Positions 1-10,400 of a DNA stretch of 64,000 nt are shown here, one piece after another. The stretch lies in contig JAGOPY010000005.1 in NCBI GenBank assembly GCA_017991835.1, positions 76,148 through 140,147 on the forward strand, written 5' to 3'. The number at the start of each line of letters is the position of its first letter. Positions within the stretch are counted from its first letter, which is position 1. The DNA comes from Bacteroidales bacterium. Its GTDB lineage: Bacteria; Bacteroidota; Bacteroidia; Bacteroidales; JAGOPY01. The notes below the pieces were generated by a model. The model was not told the origin of the DNA, searched no databases, and was given only the letters and a program-made list of their open reading frames with translations. The translations under genes were made by a program, and so were the position numbers.

Positions 1-3
1 TTC

Positions 4-330
4 ATGTTTCCGACAAGGATATTCCTCGATGCCAATCATTTTATTTTCAGCGCCGCTATTTTAATGATCGGGCTCTATGCATACATCAAAGAGCAGGCTC
101 AAAATAAAAGCCCATCAAGGGTGAATTTGCTCTCGGTTTTACTCCTGTTGGCCGTGATATCCGGGATTCTGATGTTAGTGAAAATGGAATTCCTTTCACT
201 GCTGACGGCGATCTCATACACAGTTTATGATATAAGCCTGGCTTTGATTTTATTGGTTTGTATTTTTCAATTGCAGAAGAGTTCATTAAAAACTGAAGGC
301 CAGAACATCATCACAAATGAATCGAAATGA
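4..330 (+). CDS. small integral membrane protein, possibly 5'-truncated
   Basis: 108 residues with three predicted hydrophobic segments (about 12-31, 41-61 and 65-88) and a charged C-terminal tail. I do not recognise the family. The codon before the ATG (TTC at 1-3) is open, so the frame may continue beyond the left edge and this could be the C-terminal part of a longer membrane protein. It lies 22 bases upstream of the alginate-export-type porin in the same direction, so it is probably the first visible gene of that operon. No function is assigned. Confidence 0.55.
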   Translation: MFPTRIFLDANHFIFSAAILMIGLYAYIKEQAQNKSPSRVNLLSVLLLLAVISGILMLVKMEFLSLLTAISYTVYDISLALILLVCIFQLQKSSLKTEGQNIITNESK

Positions 331-352
331 ATTTGCACGTTGATCTAACCGG

Positions 353-1666
353 ATGAGGATATTATTATCGATCATATTGTCAGTTGCTTTTACGATGGCT
401 GCATCTTCACAAAATGACACCTTAGTTAAAGGGAATGAAATGAAGCGCCTTTCTTTAACGAAAGGTCGCTCAACGTTTACAATCAGCGGCAATTACAGGG
501 TAAGAGGCGAATTCCAGGGCAACTACAATGTGAAAGCTTACGGCACGGAAGATCATGAGCTGTTTCTTATTTCCCGCCTGAGGTTTGACATGGAATACCG
601 GTATGCCGACTGGCTGAAGCTCTTTGCTGAGATCCAGGATGCACGTGAATGGGGAAGTTCTTTTTCAGATAATGATTTTCAGGATAAAAACAATCCTTAC
701 CACGATCCGTTTGATATCAATAAGCTCTATATATCACTAAAACCAATTGACAGTCTTGAGGTTATCCTCGGGAGGCAGGCATTGAACCTGGCCGGTCGAA
801 GGGTTTTCGGCCCCGGTGACTGGGGAAATACCGGAAGATACATCTGGGATGCGGCAAATCTAATTTATTCAACAAAATATTTCAGGACCCAGATGATCCT
901 TGGTTATAACATTTTGCATGAACCCGATCAGTGGCCGAATATGTACAAAGAAGGACCTTATGCGCTGGCATTCTATAATACAATCCATAAATTGCCTTTT
1001 GGTCTTCAGGTCTTTTATATTTATAAATGGGATGAAAAAAATGAACCCGGTCATTTATACCTGAATTATTTCGGAGCGAGATTTCAGAAGAAACTGAAAA
1101 GCTTTAATATGATGGCTTTAGGGGCATGGCAAACCGGATCGGTGGCTGGGGATAAGTCCAATGCTTTCGGGGTAGTTTTACAGTCAGGCTATCAATTTAC
1201 ATCCTGCATGAAGCCTGAAATTATCTTAATTTATATCTATGGCTCAGGGGATAAAGATTCTGACGATGGAATAGCGCAAACCTTTGATGGCATCTTCAGC
1301 GGCGCCGATACCGACTTGTACAGCTGGATGAATTTTGCGTTCTGGAAAAACATTCATCAGCTACGGGCCGATTTGGTGTTAAATTTTACTCCTGATATCT
1401 CCTTTAGGTCTGAATATCATGTTTACTTTCTTGATCAGTTAAAAGATGCATGGTACTTTCCAGGGAAAGCCATGCGGAGAGATGATACAGGTCTTTCGGG
1501 TAAATTTATCGGCCAGGAAGTGGATTTGACAATGCGAGCTAAAATCTTTTATTGTCTGGAGGCACTCGGCGGTTATTGTTTCTTCATTCCCGGGGAATTT
1601 GCCAGAAATACCGGCGCTCATCCCAATGCTGAATGGGCTTTTCTTCAGTTGACATTTATGTATTAA
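353..1666 (+). CDS. outer-membrane porin, alginate-export family-like
   Basis: 437 residues. An N-terminal signal peptide (about residues 1-19) is followed by alternating aromatic and polar beta-strands that end in a C-terminal aromatic residue (FMY), typical of an outer-membrane beta-barrel. The stretch around residues 142-165, with GRQALNLAGRRVFGPGDW then NTGRYIWDA, matches the signature region of the alginate-export (AlgE-like) domain used by many Bacteroidota porins. The real substrate is unknown; alginate is only the family name. Its place ahead of an efflux and redox operon suggests diffusion of a small anion or organic solute, which is inference. Confidence 0.75.
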   Translation: MRILLSIILSVAFTMAASSQNDTLVKGNEMKRLSLTKGRSTFTISGNYRVRGEFQGNYNVKAYGTEDHELFLISRLRFDMEYRYADWLKLFAEIQDAREWGSSFSDNDFQDKNNPYHDPFDINKLYISLKPIDSLEVILGRQALNLAGRRVFGPGDWGNTGRYIWDAANLIYSTKYFRTQMILGYNILHEPDQWPNMYKEGPYALAFYNTIHKLPFGLQVFYIYKWDEKNEPGHLYLNYFGARFQKKLKSFNMMALGAWQTGSVAGDKSNAFGVVLQSGYQFTSCMKPEIILIYIYGSGDKDSDDGIAQTFDGIFSGADTDLYSWMNFAFWKNIHQLRADLVLNFTPDISFRSEYHVYFLDQLKDAWYFPGKAMRRDDTGLSGKFIGQEVDLTMRAKIFYCLEALGGYCFFIPGEFARNTGAHPNAEWAFLQLTFMY

Positions 1667-1715
1667 TGATCTGATAACGAAAATTAATGAACTTCTAAAG
1701 ATGTGATTTGCAATT

Positions 1716-2357
1716 ATGAAAACAACAACATTTCAAATTCCGGATTGGGCATATGAATTTCATGGACATGAATGCCCGTTTATGCCAATTGGTTACCGAA
1801 TGGGAATATTGGCATTACAAAAATTAGGTGTCGAACGCTGCAAAGACCATGAGATGCGTGTTTTTTCAGAGATGGGCGTAGGCCATCCGCAGGGATGCAT
1901 GCAGGATGGAATCATGGCGGCTACCGGGGCGACTTTTGGCAAAGGCATGATTGACAAACTTTATTATGGAAAAGTAGCGGCTACTTTTTGGTATCCTGGT
2001 GTAAAAGGGGCATACCGCTTCTTTTTGCGTAATGAGTTCCAGGATAAACTGGCTCCACACGAATTTTTCAGCTATCGAAAAAAGGGGATCGAACCTTCGC
2101 AAATTCCTGCTGAAGTGCGTCACAATATTGTAAATATTGTGCTTAATGCCACCGACGACGAACTGTTTATCATTGCCTATCTGCCCGATTTTACTTATAG
2201 GCCAGTTAAAGGTTCTTTTGCCAAAACAAAATGCGAGGTGTGTGGTGAATATGTTTTTGAACGTTATCTCCGGGTAAAGGAGGGCAAACAGGTTTGTATT
2301 TCTTGTGCTGGTCACGAACCTGATGAGAAAATATTCTATAATCCTGTAATTAGCTGA
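1716..2357 (+). CDS. FmdE family protein with C-terminal zinc ribbon (copy 1)
   Basis: 213 residues. Residues 14-20 read FHGHECP, the His/Cys motif of the FmdE domain (formylmethanofuran dehydrogenase subunit E-like), followed by the conserved GxxFGKG segment near residue 70. The C-terminus carries a small zinc ribbon (CEVC near 172, CISC near 194). FmdE-domain proteins occur widely in anaerobes without methanogenesis and their role is poorly defined; metal binding is likely. It is one of two FmdE paralogues flanking a TauE/SafE permease. The stop and the next ATG are separated by one base, so the two genes are probably translationally coupled. Confidence 0.85.
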   Translation: MKTTTFQIPDWAYEFHGHECPFMPIGYRMGILALQKLGVERCKDHEMRVFSEMGVGHPQGCMQDGIMAATGATFGKGMIDKLYYGKVAATFWYPGVKGAYRFFLRNEFQDKLAPHEFFSYRKKGIEPSQIPAEVRHNIVNIVLNATDDELFIIAYLPDFTYRPVKGSFAKTKCEVCGEYVFERYLRVKEGKQVCISCAGHEPDEKIFYNPVIS

Positions 2358-2358
2358 T

Positions 2359-3114
2359 ATGCTCTATTTCATCGTCGCCATTATCATTTCTCTCGCCTCC
2401 TTTATCTTCGCCATGCTTGGTCTGGGCGGTGGAATGGTCTATGTGCCGGTTTTAAACTGGGCAGGTTTCGATATGAAAGAAGTAGCCATTCCATTGGGAT
2501 TGCTTTTAAACGGCCTGAATACAGCCCTGGTGCTGATACCGTTTGCCCGTAAAAAACTGGTGGACTGGAAAGGCGGCGCAGTCATGGCCGTTTCTGCCCT
2601 GATCGCTTCTCCCTTGGGGGCCATGACGAGCAGTCATGTTCCGGTGCAAACGTTGAAAATACTTTTTGCAGCAATGGTGGTCGCAGCCGCTTTGCGCACG
2701 CTTTGGGCTTCGAGACATGCCGAGCCTGAAACGATGATGTCTATGAAAAAGCGCAGTATCATCGGTTTTTTTGTAGGAAGTTTTGCGGGTTTTATTGGCG
2801 GTATGTTGGGCCTGGGCGGAGGTTTTATCATTGCACCTATTCTTATGATGATGGGCTACAAAACTAAGGAAGCTGCGGCTACAACGGCATTGGTAGTTAC
2901 TTTTTCCTCTATTTCGGGCTATTTTGGGCACGTTGCTCAGGGTGAAATGAATTGGCCCTTAACTATTGTGGTAATCATTGCAGTGATTGTTGGCTCGCAG
3001 CTTGGTGGAAGGTACATGACTCAAAAAGCGAAATCGAAACAGGTGAAGATGGTTTACGCTATAGTGCTATTGCTGATAGCAATAAAGATGGTATTTGATG
3101 TTTTTTATAAATAA
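2359..3114 (+). CDS. sulfite exporter TauE/SafE family permease
   Basis: 251 residues, about eight transmembrane helices, made of two similar halves. Each half contains the family's glycine-rich motif: GLGGGMVYVPVL near residue 21 and GLGGGFIIAPIL near 151. TauE/SafE proteins are inner-membrane permeases for sulfur-containing or organic anions such as sulfite or sulfoacetate. The gene starts one base after the first FmdE gene and is followed 19 bases later by the second, so permease and FmdE proteins are co-expressed. The substrate cannot be read from sequence; an oxyanion or sulfur species fits the neighbouring rhodanese and DUF169 genes (inference). Confidence 0.88.
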   Translation: MLYFIVAIIISLASFIFAMLGLGGGMVYVPVLNWAGFDMKEVAIPLGLLLNGLNTALVLIPFARKKLVDWKGGAVMAVSALIASPLGAMTSSHVPVQTLKILFAAMVVAAALRTLWASRHAEPETMMSMKKRSIIGFFVGSFAGFIGGMLGLGGGFIIAPILMMMGYKTKEAAATTALVVTFSSISGYFGHVAQGEMNWPLTIVVIIAVIVGSQLGGRYMTQKAKSKQVKMVYAIVLLLIAIKMVFDVFYK

Positions 3115-3133
3115 ATTTTAAAAATTAAGAAAA

Positions 3134-3736
3134 ATGATTGATCCTAAAGAATGGCTCGAATTCGGGCAAAAATTTCATGGGCATAAATGCCCGGCTATGC
3201 CAATGGGTTTAAGAGTAGGTGCTGCAGCAATTAATAAGCTGGGAGTTGAACGTGCCAAAGATGGGCAATTGATCGCATTTGTCGATCTTGGAGAAGACCA
3301 TTGTGCTACCTGCTACGGCGATGGCCTGCAGGTGATTATGGGCACCACATTTGGTAAAGGCAATATCAAAAAAACCCACAAAGGAAAATGGGCCGTAACC
3401 GTTGTGGACAGGGCTACCGGCAGGGCCGTCCGGGTAACCCCGAAAGCTGAAGCGATGCTGGCCAATAAAGCAACTACTTTTTTCAGTGAATATCGAATGG
3501 TTGGCAAACCAGCCAGTACAGTACCTGCAGAAGTCGTTGATCCACTGGTTAATAACGTGATGAATGCGCCGGAGGACAAATTGCTTGTCGTGTCTGAAGT
3601 ATTCAATTACAAACTGGAACCGAAAAAAGACAGCTTCGAAAGCTTCATTTGCGAGGAATGTGGTGAAATGACCGTCATGGAATATGGACGCATCAAGGGA
3701 GATAAAAAAGTGTGTATGGATTGTGCCAACCATTAA
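3134..3736 (+). CDS. FmdE family protein with C-terminal zinc ribbon (copy 2)
   Basis: 200 residues, a diverged paralogue of the FmdE protein two genes upstream. It has FHGHKCP at residues 13-19, a second metal-type motif DHCATCYGDG near residue 56, the GTTFGKG segment, and a C-terminal zinc ribbon (CEEC and CMDC). Copy 1 has HPQGCMQDG in place of HCATCYGDG, so the two copies differ at a probable metal site. They may be subunits of a heteromeric protein or have different partners. Function is unknown beyond probable metal and redox chemistry. Confidence 0.85.
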   Translation: MIDPKEWLEFGQKFHGHKCPAMPMGLRVGAAAINKLGVERAKDGQLIAFVDLGEDHCATCYGDGLQVIMGTTFGKGNIKKTHKGKWAVTVVDRATGRAVRVTPKAEAMLANKATTFFSEYRMVGKPASTVPAEVVDPLVNNVMNAPEDKLLVVSEVFNYKLEPKKDSFESFICEECGEMTVMEYGRIKGDKKVCMDCANH

Positions 3737-3788
3737 ATGCAACATACGGTCAACTGTCAATCCAAATCATTGAAAATCACGACAATAA

Positions 3789-4559
3789 ATGACTAAAATA
3801 AACTCAAAAGCTGAAGGCATCAAGCAAATACTTGGATTAAATTCCTCACTTGTCGGCGTAAGATTTCTTTTTTTAGAAGAGGAGATTCCGGTAAAGGTTG
3901 AAAAATTAACCGGCCACCGTTATTGCCAGGCATTGATGAAAGCCCGGCATGGTGAATACGTGCTGCTCGATGCAGAAGGAATATCCTGCCCGGCAGCAGC
4001 AGCGGCATTCGGCTTTAAACCATTGCCTGAAGGTCTGAAAACCGGCAAAGGCCTGGTTGGTTTTGGCATTGTAAATGAAGAAGCAACCGGCAGAAAAATG
4101 TTCGAAAGGATGACCACGCTACCGCATGGCAAGCTTAAAGCTTTATACCTTTTTCCAATGGAGACGGCATTAATTGAGCCGGATATTGTCGTAGTGGAAG
4201 ATGAAACCGAGAAATTGATGTGGTTTGCACTTGCTAAGCTAAATGTAACAGGTGGACAGCGTGTAGAAAGCAGCACAGCTATTCTGCAGGCAACCTGTGT
4301 GGATGCCACACTTATTCCCTACGTGGAACAAAAGTTCAATATGAGCATGGGCTGTTACGGATGCCGCGACGCAACTGATATTTGCCCGAATGAAACCGTA
4401 CTCGGGTTTCCTTTCAAAGACTTTGAAGCAATAGCTTCAAGCCTTGAATTTCTAAACCAGAAAGCCATTCCTAACTCGCGTGGGAAGAATGCACTGGCCT
4501 TGCATAGAAGAAAAGAAGCCGAAAGATTAAACATACATGATCCTTTTCACAAATATTAA
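3789..4559 (+). CDS. DUF169 family protein
   Basis: 256 residues. Matches the DUF169 pattern: an N-terminal region with a conserved Arg/Tyr-rich segment (HRYCQALMKARHG), a CPAAAAAFGF motif near residue 60, and a C-terminal MGCYGCRDATD motif near residue 190. The conserved cysteines (CQAL, CPAA, GCYGCR) suggest a metal or cofactor site. DUF169 has no established biochemical role that I can cite. It lies between an FmdE gene and a rhodanese gene, in line with a sulfur or metal redox pathway, which is inference. Confidence 0.8.
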   Translation: MTKINSKAEGIKQILGLNSSLVGVRFLFLEEEIPVKVEKLTGHRYCQALMKARHGEYVLLDAEGISCPAAAAAFGFKPLPEGLKTGKGLVGFGIVNEEATGRKMFERMTTLPHGKLKALYLFPMETALIEPDIVVVEDETEKLMWFALAKLNVTGGQRVESSTAILQATCVDATLIPYVEQKFNMSMGCYGCRDATDICPNETVLGFPFKDFEAIASSLEFLNQKAIPNSRGKNALALHRRKEAERLNIHDPFHKY

Positions 4560-4576
4560 ATAAAATCATTTGTCCT

Positions 4577-5008
4577 ATGGTAACCTATAACAAACCGATT
4601 TTTCAGGATTTTAACATCGAACAAGTAATGCATATTAGTCCTTCGGAAGCAAATGACGTATTGAAGAACAATGAAGCCATATTAATTGATGTCCGCGAGC
4701 AGGACGAAATTTTAACTGAGAATATTCCTCTTGAAAATGTGCTCTATCACCCGATGTCAGTAATCCTCGACCGATTGGCATATATTGCAAAAGACCAGCA
4801 TATTATTCTGGGGTGCCCGGCGGGTATCCGGAGTACAAAGGTGGCCAATCTAATGATCCTGAACGGCTATCCCCATGTGGCAAATCTCGATGGCGGATTC
4901 AATGAATGGAAACAACAAGGGTTTCCTTACGAGGCAAATATGAGTTTAGGCATCGGATGTGGTTGTGATGTTCCTCCTGAAAAGAGTTCTGATCCTAAAT
5001 GCTGTTAG
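4577..5008 (+). CDS. rhodanese-like domain protein with Cys-rich tail
   Basis: 143 residues, single rhodanese domain. DVREQDE lies near residue 40 and the active-site loop CPAGIRS near residue 80, with the catalytic Cys and the closing Arg in place, so sulfur transfer is plausible. A DGGFNEW motif follows. The C-terminus is unusual: after the domain it ends with GCGCDV and a terminal KCC, a likely soft-metal or sulfur-carrying tail. There is no signal peptide, so it is probably cytoplasmic. It is co-directional with FmdE/DUF169 upstream and the TolC gene 22 bases downstream. Confidence 0.88.
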   Translation: MVTYNKPIFQDFNIEQVMHISPSEANDVLKNNEAILIDVREQDEILTENIPLENVLYHPMSVILDRLAYIAKDQHIILGCPAGIRSTKVANLMILNGYPHVANLDGGFNEWKQQGFPYEANMSLGIGCGCDVPPEKSSDPKCC

Positions 5009-5030
5009 TATCAGCGTACAATGAAAATCG

Positions 5031-6338
5031 ATGAAAGATTTAAAAATCATATTTCTAACTATTATTTGCTTATTAAGTACTGCTGTTTTCCCACAGGCAA
5101 CAACATTATCATTAAATCAGTTGCTTGACAGTGCAGTGCAAAATAACTACCTGTTGCTGGCCAACGAAAAAAATAAGTCTATTAAACTAGCCGATATAGA
5201 AATCTTGAAGACCGATTACCAGCCCCAGATCAGCAGCTCGGCCAGCTTTTCATTTTGGAAGTTTTTGTTGCCCAATAAACAAAAGTTACTGGGTGATGCC
5301 CTGACCGATATGTTTACCGATATATCCGTGTATCAAACCGTTTATGACTGGGGCGAGAACAAAATGAAAAAATCGGTAGTGGAGGATGAAATTCTTTTGA
5401 ATGATGAGATCAGAAGGCAAATTCACAATACAATTGTTTGGGGAGTCTCCGATACTTATTTCGAAGCACTGAAAGCCGAAGCCGAGATTGCTACACACCA
5501 AAACTCTCTGGTAGATCTGAACTCTCACCTTAAGTACGCCGAAAACCTTTACAAAATAGGTAAAGTTTCGGGCTTGGATGTGTTGGAGATACAGGTTCGG
5601 ATTTCAGTTGAAGAAAAAAATTTGCAAAAATCAAAAAATGCCCTCATCGCTCAGGAAATCAAAATTAAAAGGCTTTGTTATATAGAGAATAGTGCGGACC
5701 TGAACCTGGACACAAATTATAATGGCTTCTTTGCCCGAACTCAGTACCAGGTTTATATTAATGATACTTTGTATAACATAATTTCCCAAAACCATCCAAT
5801 TCTGAATGCGTCGGAGCGTCAAATAGAGTTAGAACTGAGACAAAAAGAACTCTACAGATTAGAAAATCGTCCTGAACTGTTTTCTTACGGTGTAGCCACC
5901 TGGGAGCACGCCTATATTCCATTCTACGACAACTTCAATTATAACATAGGAGTGGGTATTCGCTATGTAATTCCCTATTTTGGAGGTAGTGGTTACAAAA
6001 CCAGGATGACCCAGAGCAATTATCGAACGGAACAATTGGATCTGGAAAAGAATCAGGCATTTCTTGAATTAAAGCAAGAACTGGATATATCCATAAATCA
6101 AATAAATGATATCAGATATGAAATCGAAAATAATCAGAAAATCATCAGGCTGGCCGACGAAACCCTGAAGAATATGCTTGTTTTATATCAAGCCGGCCAG
6201 GGAGATGTCCTTGACATTCTGACAGCCCAAACCTTGCTTACAGAAACTACCATTGCCTACAAAAAGTCTGTCATAAGCTATTTGCAAACATTAGCCCGCT
6301 TGCACTATTTACTTGGCAATGACAATTATCCTTTTTAA
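5031..6338 (+). CDS. TolC-family outer-membrane efflux protein
   Basis: 435 residues with an N-terminal signal peptide (about 1-22) and two long alpha-helical coiled-coil repeats typical of the outer-membrane efflux protein fold, including the IGKVSGLDVLEI and AGQGDVLDILTA segments near 185 and 390 that mark equivalent helices in the two halves. It provides the outer-membrane channel for the RND pump encoded by the next two genes (gap of six bases, then an overlap). The start follows a short AT-rich leader after the rhodanese stop. Confidence 0.9.
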   Translation: MKDLKIIFLTIICLLSTAVFPQATTLSLNQLLDSAVQNNYLLLANEKNKSIKLADIEILKTDYQPQISSSASFSFWKFLLPNKQKLLGDALTDMFTDISVYQTVYDWGENKMKKSVVEDEILLNDEIRRQIHNTIVWGVSDTYFEALKAEAEIATHQNSLVDLNSHLKYAENLYKIGKVSGLDVLEIQVRISVEEKNLQKSKNALIAQEIKIKRLCYIENSADLNLDTNYNGFFARTQYQVYINDTLYNIISQNHPILNASERQIELELRQKELYRLENRPELFSYGVATWEHAYIPFYDNFNYNIGVGIRYVIPYFGGSGYKTRMTQSNYRTEQLDLEKNQAFLELKQELDISINQINDIRYEIENNQKIIRLADETLKNMLVLYQAGQGDVLDILTAQTLLTETTIAYKKSVISYLQTLARLHYLLGNDNYPF

Positions 6339-6344
6339 AATAAC

Positions 6345-7400
6345 GTGCAAATGAAAATCTCAACGAAAACAATACTGTTCCTGCTGGCTTTCTCCGCTTT
6401 TAACGTTCTCATTTCATGCAAAGATGGCGCTAAGGAAGCCACAAATACTTCGCTCAAAAAGATGCCTTTGGTAAAGGTTCAGCCTGCTTTAAAATCAACT
6501 TTGTTTTCTTATATCGATATTACTGGCACGATCGAAGCGAACATCTTTACCAATATTACCGCGCCAGCCGATGGAATTGTCGAATCCCTGAGGGCCCGTG
6601 AAAATCAACGGGTTGAAAAGGATAAAATCATTGCCATAATCAATCCCAGTGACCGGGTTTCGCTCATTTCAAATAATCAGTTGCAGGTTTTGAATCTGGA
6701 AGAAAAACTGAAGGACACCGACAAAGGCTCCGGGGAATACGATCAGTTGGTCCAGGAACTGGAGAAATCCAAAAATGACCTGGAATACGCTAAAAAAATG
6801 TATCAGGTGATTCCGGTGATCTGTCCCATGACCGGTCTTGTCACGGAACGTTTTATCGATGAAGGCAGCCAGGTTCTGGCAAAAGAAAAAATGCTAACCA
6901 TAAGTGATATGAGCACACTCGTCATAAAAGCCGAGGTGAATGAAAAATATTTTGAAGTTGTTTACAAAGGAAAAATACTCGATATCATGTTAAATGCGTA
7001 TCCGTATGATTCCCTGACCGGAATGGTAAGCATGGTTTATCCTCAGGTAGACCCGGCTACACGGAGTGTTAAATTTGACATTAAGATTCAAAATTTTCAT
7101 AAAAGCCTGTTGCCGGGTATGATGGCGTCAATAAAAATTCCTGTGAATGTATCGGAAAATACCCTTACGGTACCGGAGCAGGCAGTGCTCTATTCGCCGG
7201 AAAATGAAAGCTTTCTGTTCATTGTGGACAAAGACTCTGTAGCTCACCGTGTTATGATTGAAACAGGAATGAATTCGGAAAATAAACTGGCCATTAAAAA
7301 AGGATTAATTGAAAACGACATAGTCGTGGTTTCCGGGCACGAAATGCTTAAAGAAGGAATGAAAGTTAAAATCGCCGGAAACCAAAGGGGGGAAAAGTAA
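6345..7400 (+). CDS. RND efflux periplasmic adaptor (HlyD/MFP family) lipoprotein
   Basis: 351 residues. An N-terminal lipoprotein signal has a lipobox-like LISC at about residues 22-25. The order is biotinyl-lipoyl-like hairpin halves (PADGIVESLRARENQRVEKD near 77 and CPMTGLVTERFIDEGSQV near 160), a short coiled coil between them, then a beta-barrel and membrane-proximal domain. It bridges the inner-membrane RND permease and the TolC channel. Its stop overlaps the start of the permease gene in a TAATG arrangement, so the two are translationally coupled. Confidence 0.9.
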   Translation: MQMKISTKTILFLLAFSAFNVLISCKDGAKEATNTSLKKMPLVKVQPALKSTLFSYIDITGTIEANIFTNITAPADGIVESLRARENQRVEKDKIIAIINPSDRVSLISNNQLQVLNLEEKLKDTDKGSGEYDQLVQELEKSKNDLEYAKKMYQVIPVICPMTGLVTERFIDEGSQVLAKEKMLTISDMSTLVIKAEVNEKYFEVVYKGKILDIMLNAYPYDSLTGMVSMVYPQVDPATRSVKFDIKIQNFHKSLLPGMMASIKIPVNVSENTLTVPEQAVLYSPENESFLFIVDKDSVAHRVMIETGMNSENKLAIKKGLIENDIVVVSGHEMLKEGMKVKIAGNQRGEK

Positions 7401-10400
7401 TGCGTTTGACCACAGAATCTATTAAACGCCCTGCCGGAACGATCATGCTAATGATTGTTCTGATAGCAATAGGAACAGCCGGATTTTTCAGGTTACCAAC
7501 CAATCTGTTGCCCGATATTACCTATCCGATGGTCAAGGTATACGTTTATTGGCCCGGTGCCACTCCGGAGCAAATAGAAAACGAGGTTGCTGCCGTTATT
7601 GAACGTAAAATGGCCACAGTGGATAACCTTGATTATATTGAATCCACCTCGGAAGAAGGAGTTTATACCTTGCTGGTTAACTTCGATTTCAGCGTAGACC
7701 GTGATATAGCTTATCAGGATGTTCTGGCAAAAATGGGGCTTATACGGAAAGAATTGCCACCAGAGATTTTAGAGCCGGTGGTTTTTAAAGCAGACCCTTC
7801 TCAACTGCCTGTTGTAGAAATCCTGGTTTCCTCTTCCAATATGAGTCTTACACAGCTCCGTACCTGGGTTGAAAATGAATTCCAGGAAGAGTTCGCTTCA
7901 GTGAAAGGATCTGCTGGCACTGCCCTGTCGGGAGGAATGACACGAGAAATCCGGGTTCATCTTGACCTTGTGAAATTACAAGGGTACAACATCTCCTTGC
8001 AGGAAATTCTAACCCGTTTAAAAAAGGAAAATATCGATATGGTTGGTGGCCGTGTTATAACAGGCCCCCGCGACTATATTATTCGCACCTATGGAGAATT
8101 TCAATCGTTGCAGGAAATTGAAAATCTGATCGTGGTCAAACTGGGCAATAATGGAAAAATATTGCTTAAAGATATTGCCAAAATTGAAGATTATCATGAT
8201 TTGCAACGCATTCGTACAAAATATAATGGGAAAGAAGGAGTGCGTATATCAATTTTCAAACAAGCTGATGCTAATGCAGTGACCGTTTCCGACCTTATCG
8301 CTGAACGATTGAAAATACTCAATGATGAACTGCCACCATCAACGCGGATTGATATGATCTATGACCAGGCCGAATATGTGCGGCTGTCTACCAGGGGAGT
8401 GCGCGATGCCATGCTAATGGCAGCCATTTTAGTCACTTTAGTCACGGCTTTTTTTCTCTCAGGTTGGAAAAGAGTCATGTCCCTGATCTTAAGTTTGCCA
8501 GTGACCCTGCTGGGCACTTTCTTCTTCATGGAGATTTTGGGTTTTTCCATCAATATTTTTACCCTGGGTGGATTGGTCGTTGCAATGACTGTGGTGCTTG
8601 ATAATAGCGTGGTCATGCTGGAAAATATTACGCGTATCCAAGAAACCGAACCGACACAAACCCACCAGGTCTCCAAAGGAGCGTTGCAAATCAGCGGGGC
8701 TATAATTACAGCAACACTGACCTTCCTTTCATTATTTGTGCCCTTCTTACTTGTCCCCGGATTGGCTTCATTATTGTTCCGTGAACTGGTCGTTACCATA
8801 GCCATCATTATTTTCCTTTCTATGGTAGTATCACTGACAGTAACCCCGATGTTCATGGCACTTTTCTATCCTGAAGGAAAAAGTGTAAGAATGAAACATT
8901 CAATGATAGCACGAATATCAGACAGTTTTATCCGGGGGTTGATTTTTATTTATAAGCCCGTGCTGTTATGGTCACTCAAATTACGCTGGCTGGTACTTCT
9001 TGTATTCCTGATTTTACTCGTTCCCGGATATACATACTTAAAAAAAACAGGTTCGGAATTTTTACCCCAAGCGGATGATGGATTGATCACTGTTAAAGTT
9101 ATCATGCCCACAGGGACATCGATGGATGAGACCGATAGGGTGCTGTCGCGGATAGAAAAAATAGTTTCACAGCAAGACTATATTTTTGGATATGCAACCC
9201 TTGCAGGAGGAAAGGTATGGGGCCTTATCACTACTGAAAACAGTTTCGAAGGTGAATTGAACATCCAGATGGTACCTGCATCTGATCGTCCGATGAGCAC
9301 AGATGAATACACACAACAGCTTCGCCCTGAAATTATGAAAGGTATGAATCAGCCCGGAGCCATCCTTAAAGTTTTTCATACCAAAATGAAAGGGATTCGC
9401 CAGACCGGCCAATTCGACCTTGAATTGGAAATCATGGCTCCCCGAAGTGAATCCATGCAAAATATCTTTAAACAAGCCAGCGCAATGCGTAATGAGTTGA
9501 AAGATCTTGACTACCTCTCAGGGCTGGATATTTCCTTGCAACTAACCAAACCCGAATTTCAGATTAAAGTTGACCGGGAAAAAGCGTTTGATCTGGGATT
9601 GAGCTATGAGGATATTGGCAATACCTTGAAAACACTTGTTGGGGGAACCGTTGCCACCCAATACAAAGAGGGTTCTTATTACTATCCTATCCGAATAATA
9701 ACGGATGAGCGCGAGGTGAGGTCATCTTCCGACCTGGAAAAGACTTTCATTCAAAGTCCTGGGGGGGCTAATATACCATTAATCGCTATCGCCGAAGTGG
9801 TCAAGGCTACCGGCCCAGTCCAAATAGACCGAAAGGACCAGGACCGGATAATCAAGGTAACTGCGAATGTTGCAGGTATTAGTGTAGGCGATGCCACGGC
9901 AGATCTGAAGAAACAGCTGAAGAATTACAACCTCCCGCCAGGTTATAGGTTAAATTATGGAGGTCAATCACAGATGCTGGCTGAAAACATGCAACAAATG
10001 GCCATCATACTCATTTTCGCACTCTTTCTTGGCTACGCCGTGATGGTGATTTATTTTGAAAGTTTTATCAAACCATTCATTATTATTATTCGAATTCCCC
10101 TGTCGCTTGCAGGCATATCCTATGCACTTTATATAACAGGGACGCCCATTAGCGTTACGGCCCTCATCGGGATTATCATGCTGACCGGTATGGAAATAAA
10201 CAATGGGGTCTTGCTGCTGACTTTTATCGATGAACTCAGGGCTGAAGGATTAAGTGTGGTGAAAGCCATTCAACAAGCAGCCATTGTGCGACTAAGACCC
10301 ATTCTCATTACTGACATCAATAGCTTGTTTGGCCTGATCCCTCTGGCATTCACCATGGGTGACGGTACGGAGATGCTTAAACCCATGGCCATCGTTGTCA

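Noticed and set aside
8359..8856. 165-residue open frame on the minus strand inside the RND gene
   Set aside because: Shadow of the permease coding frame; composition is low-complexity Thr/Val/Ser and no signal or domain is visible.
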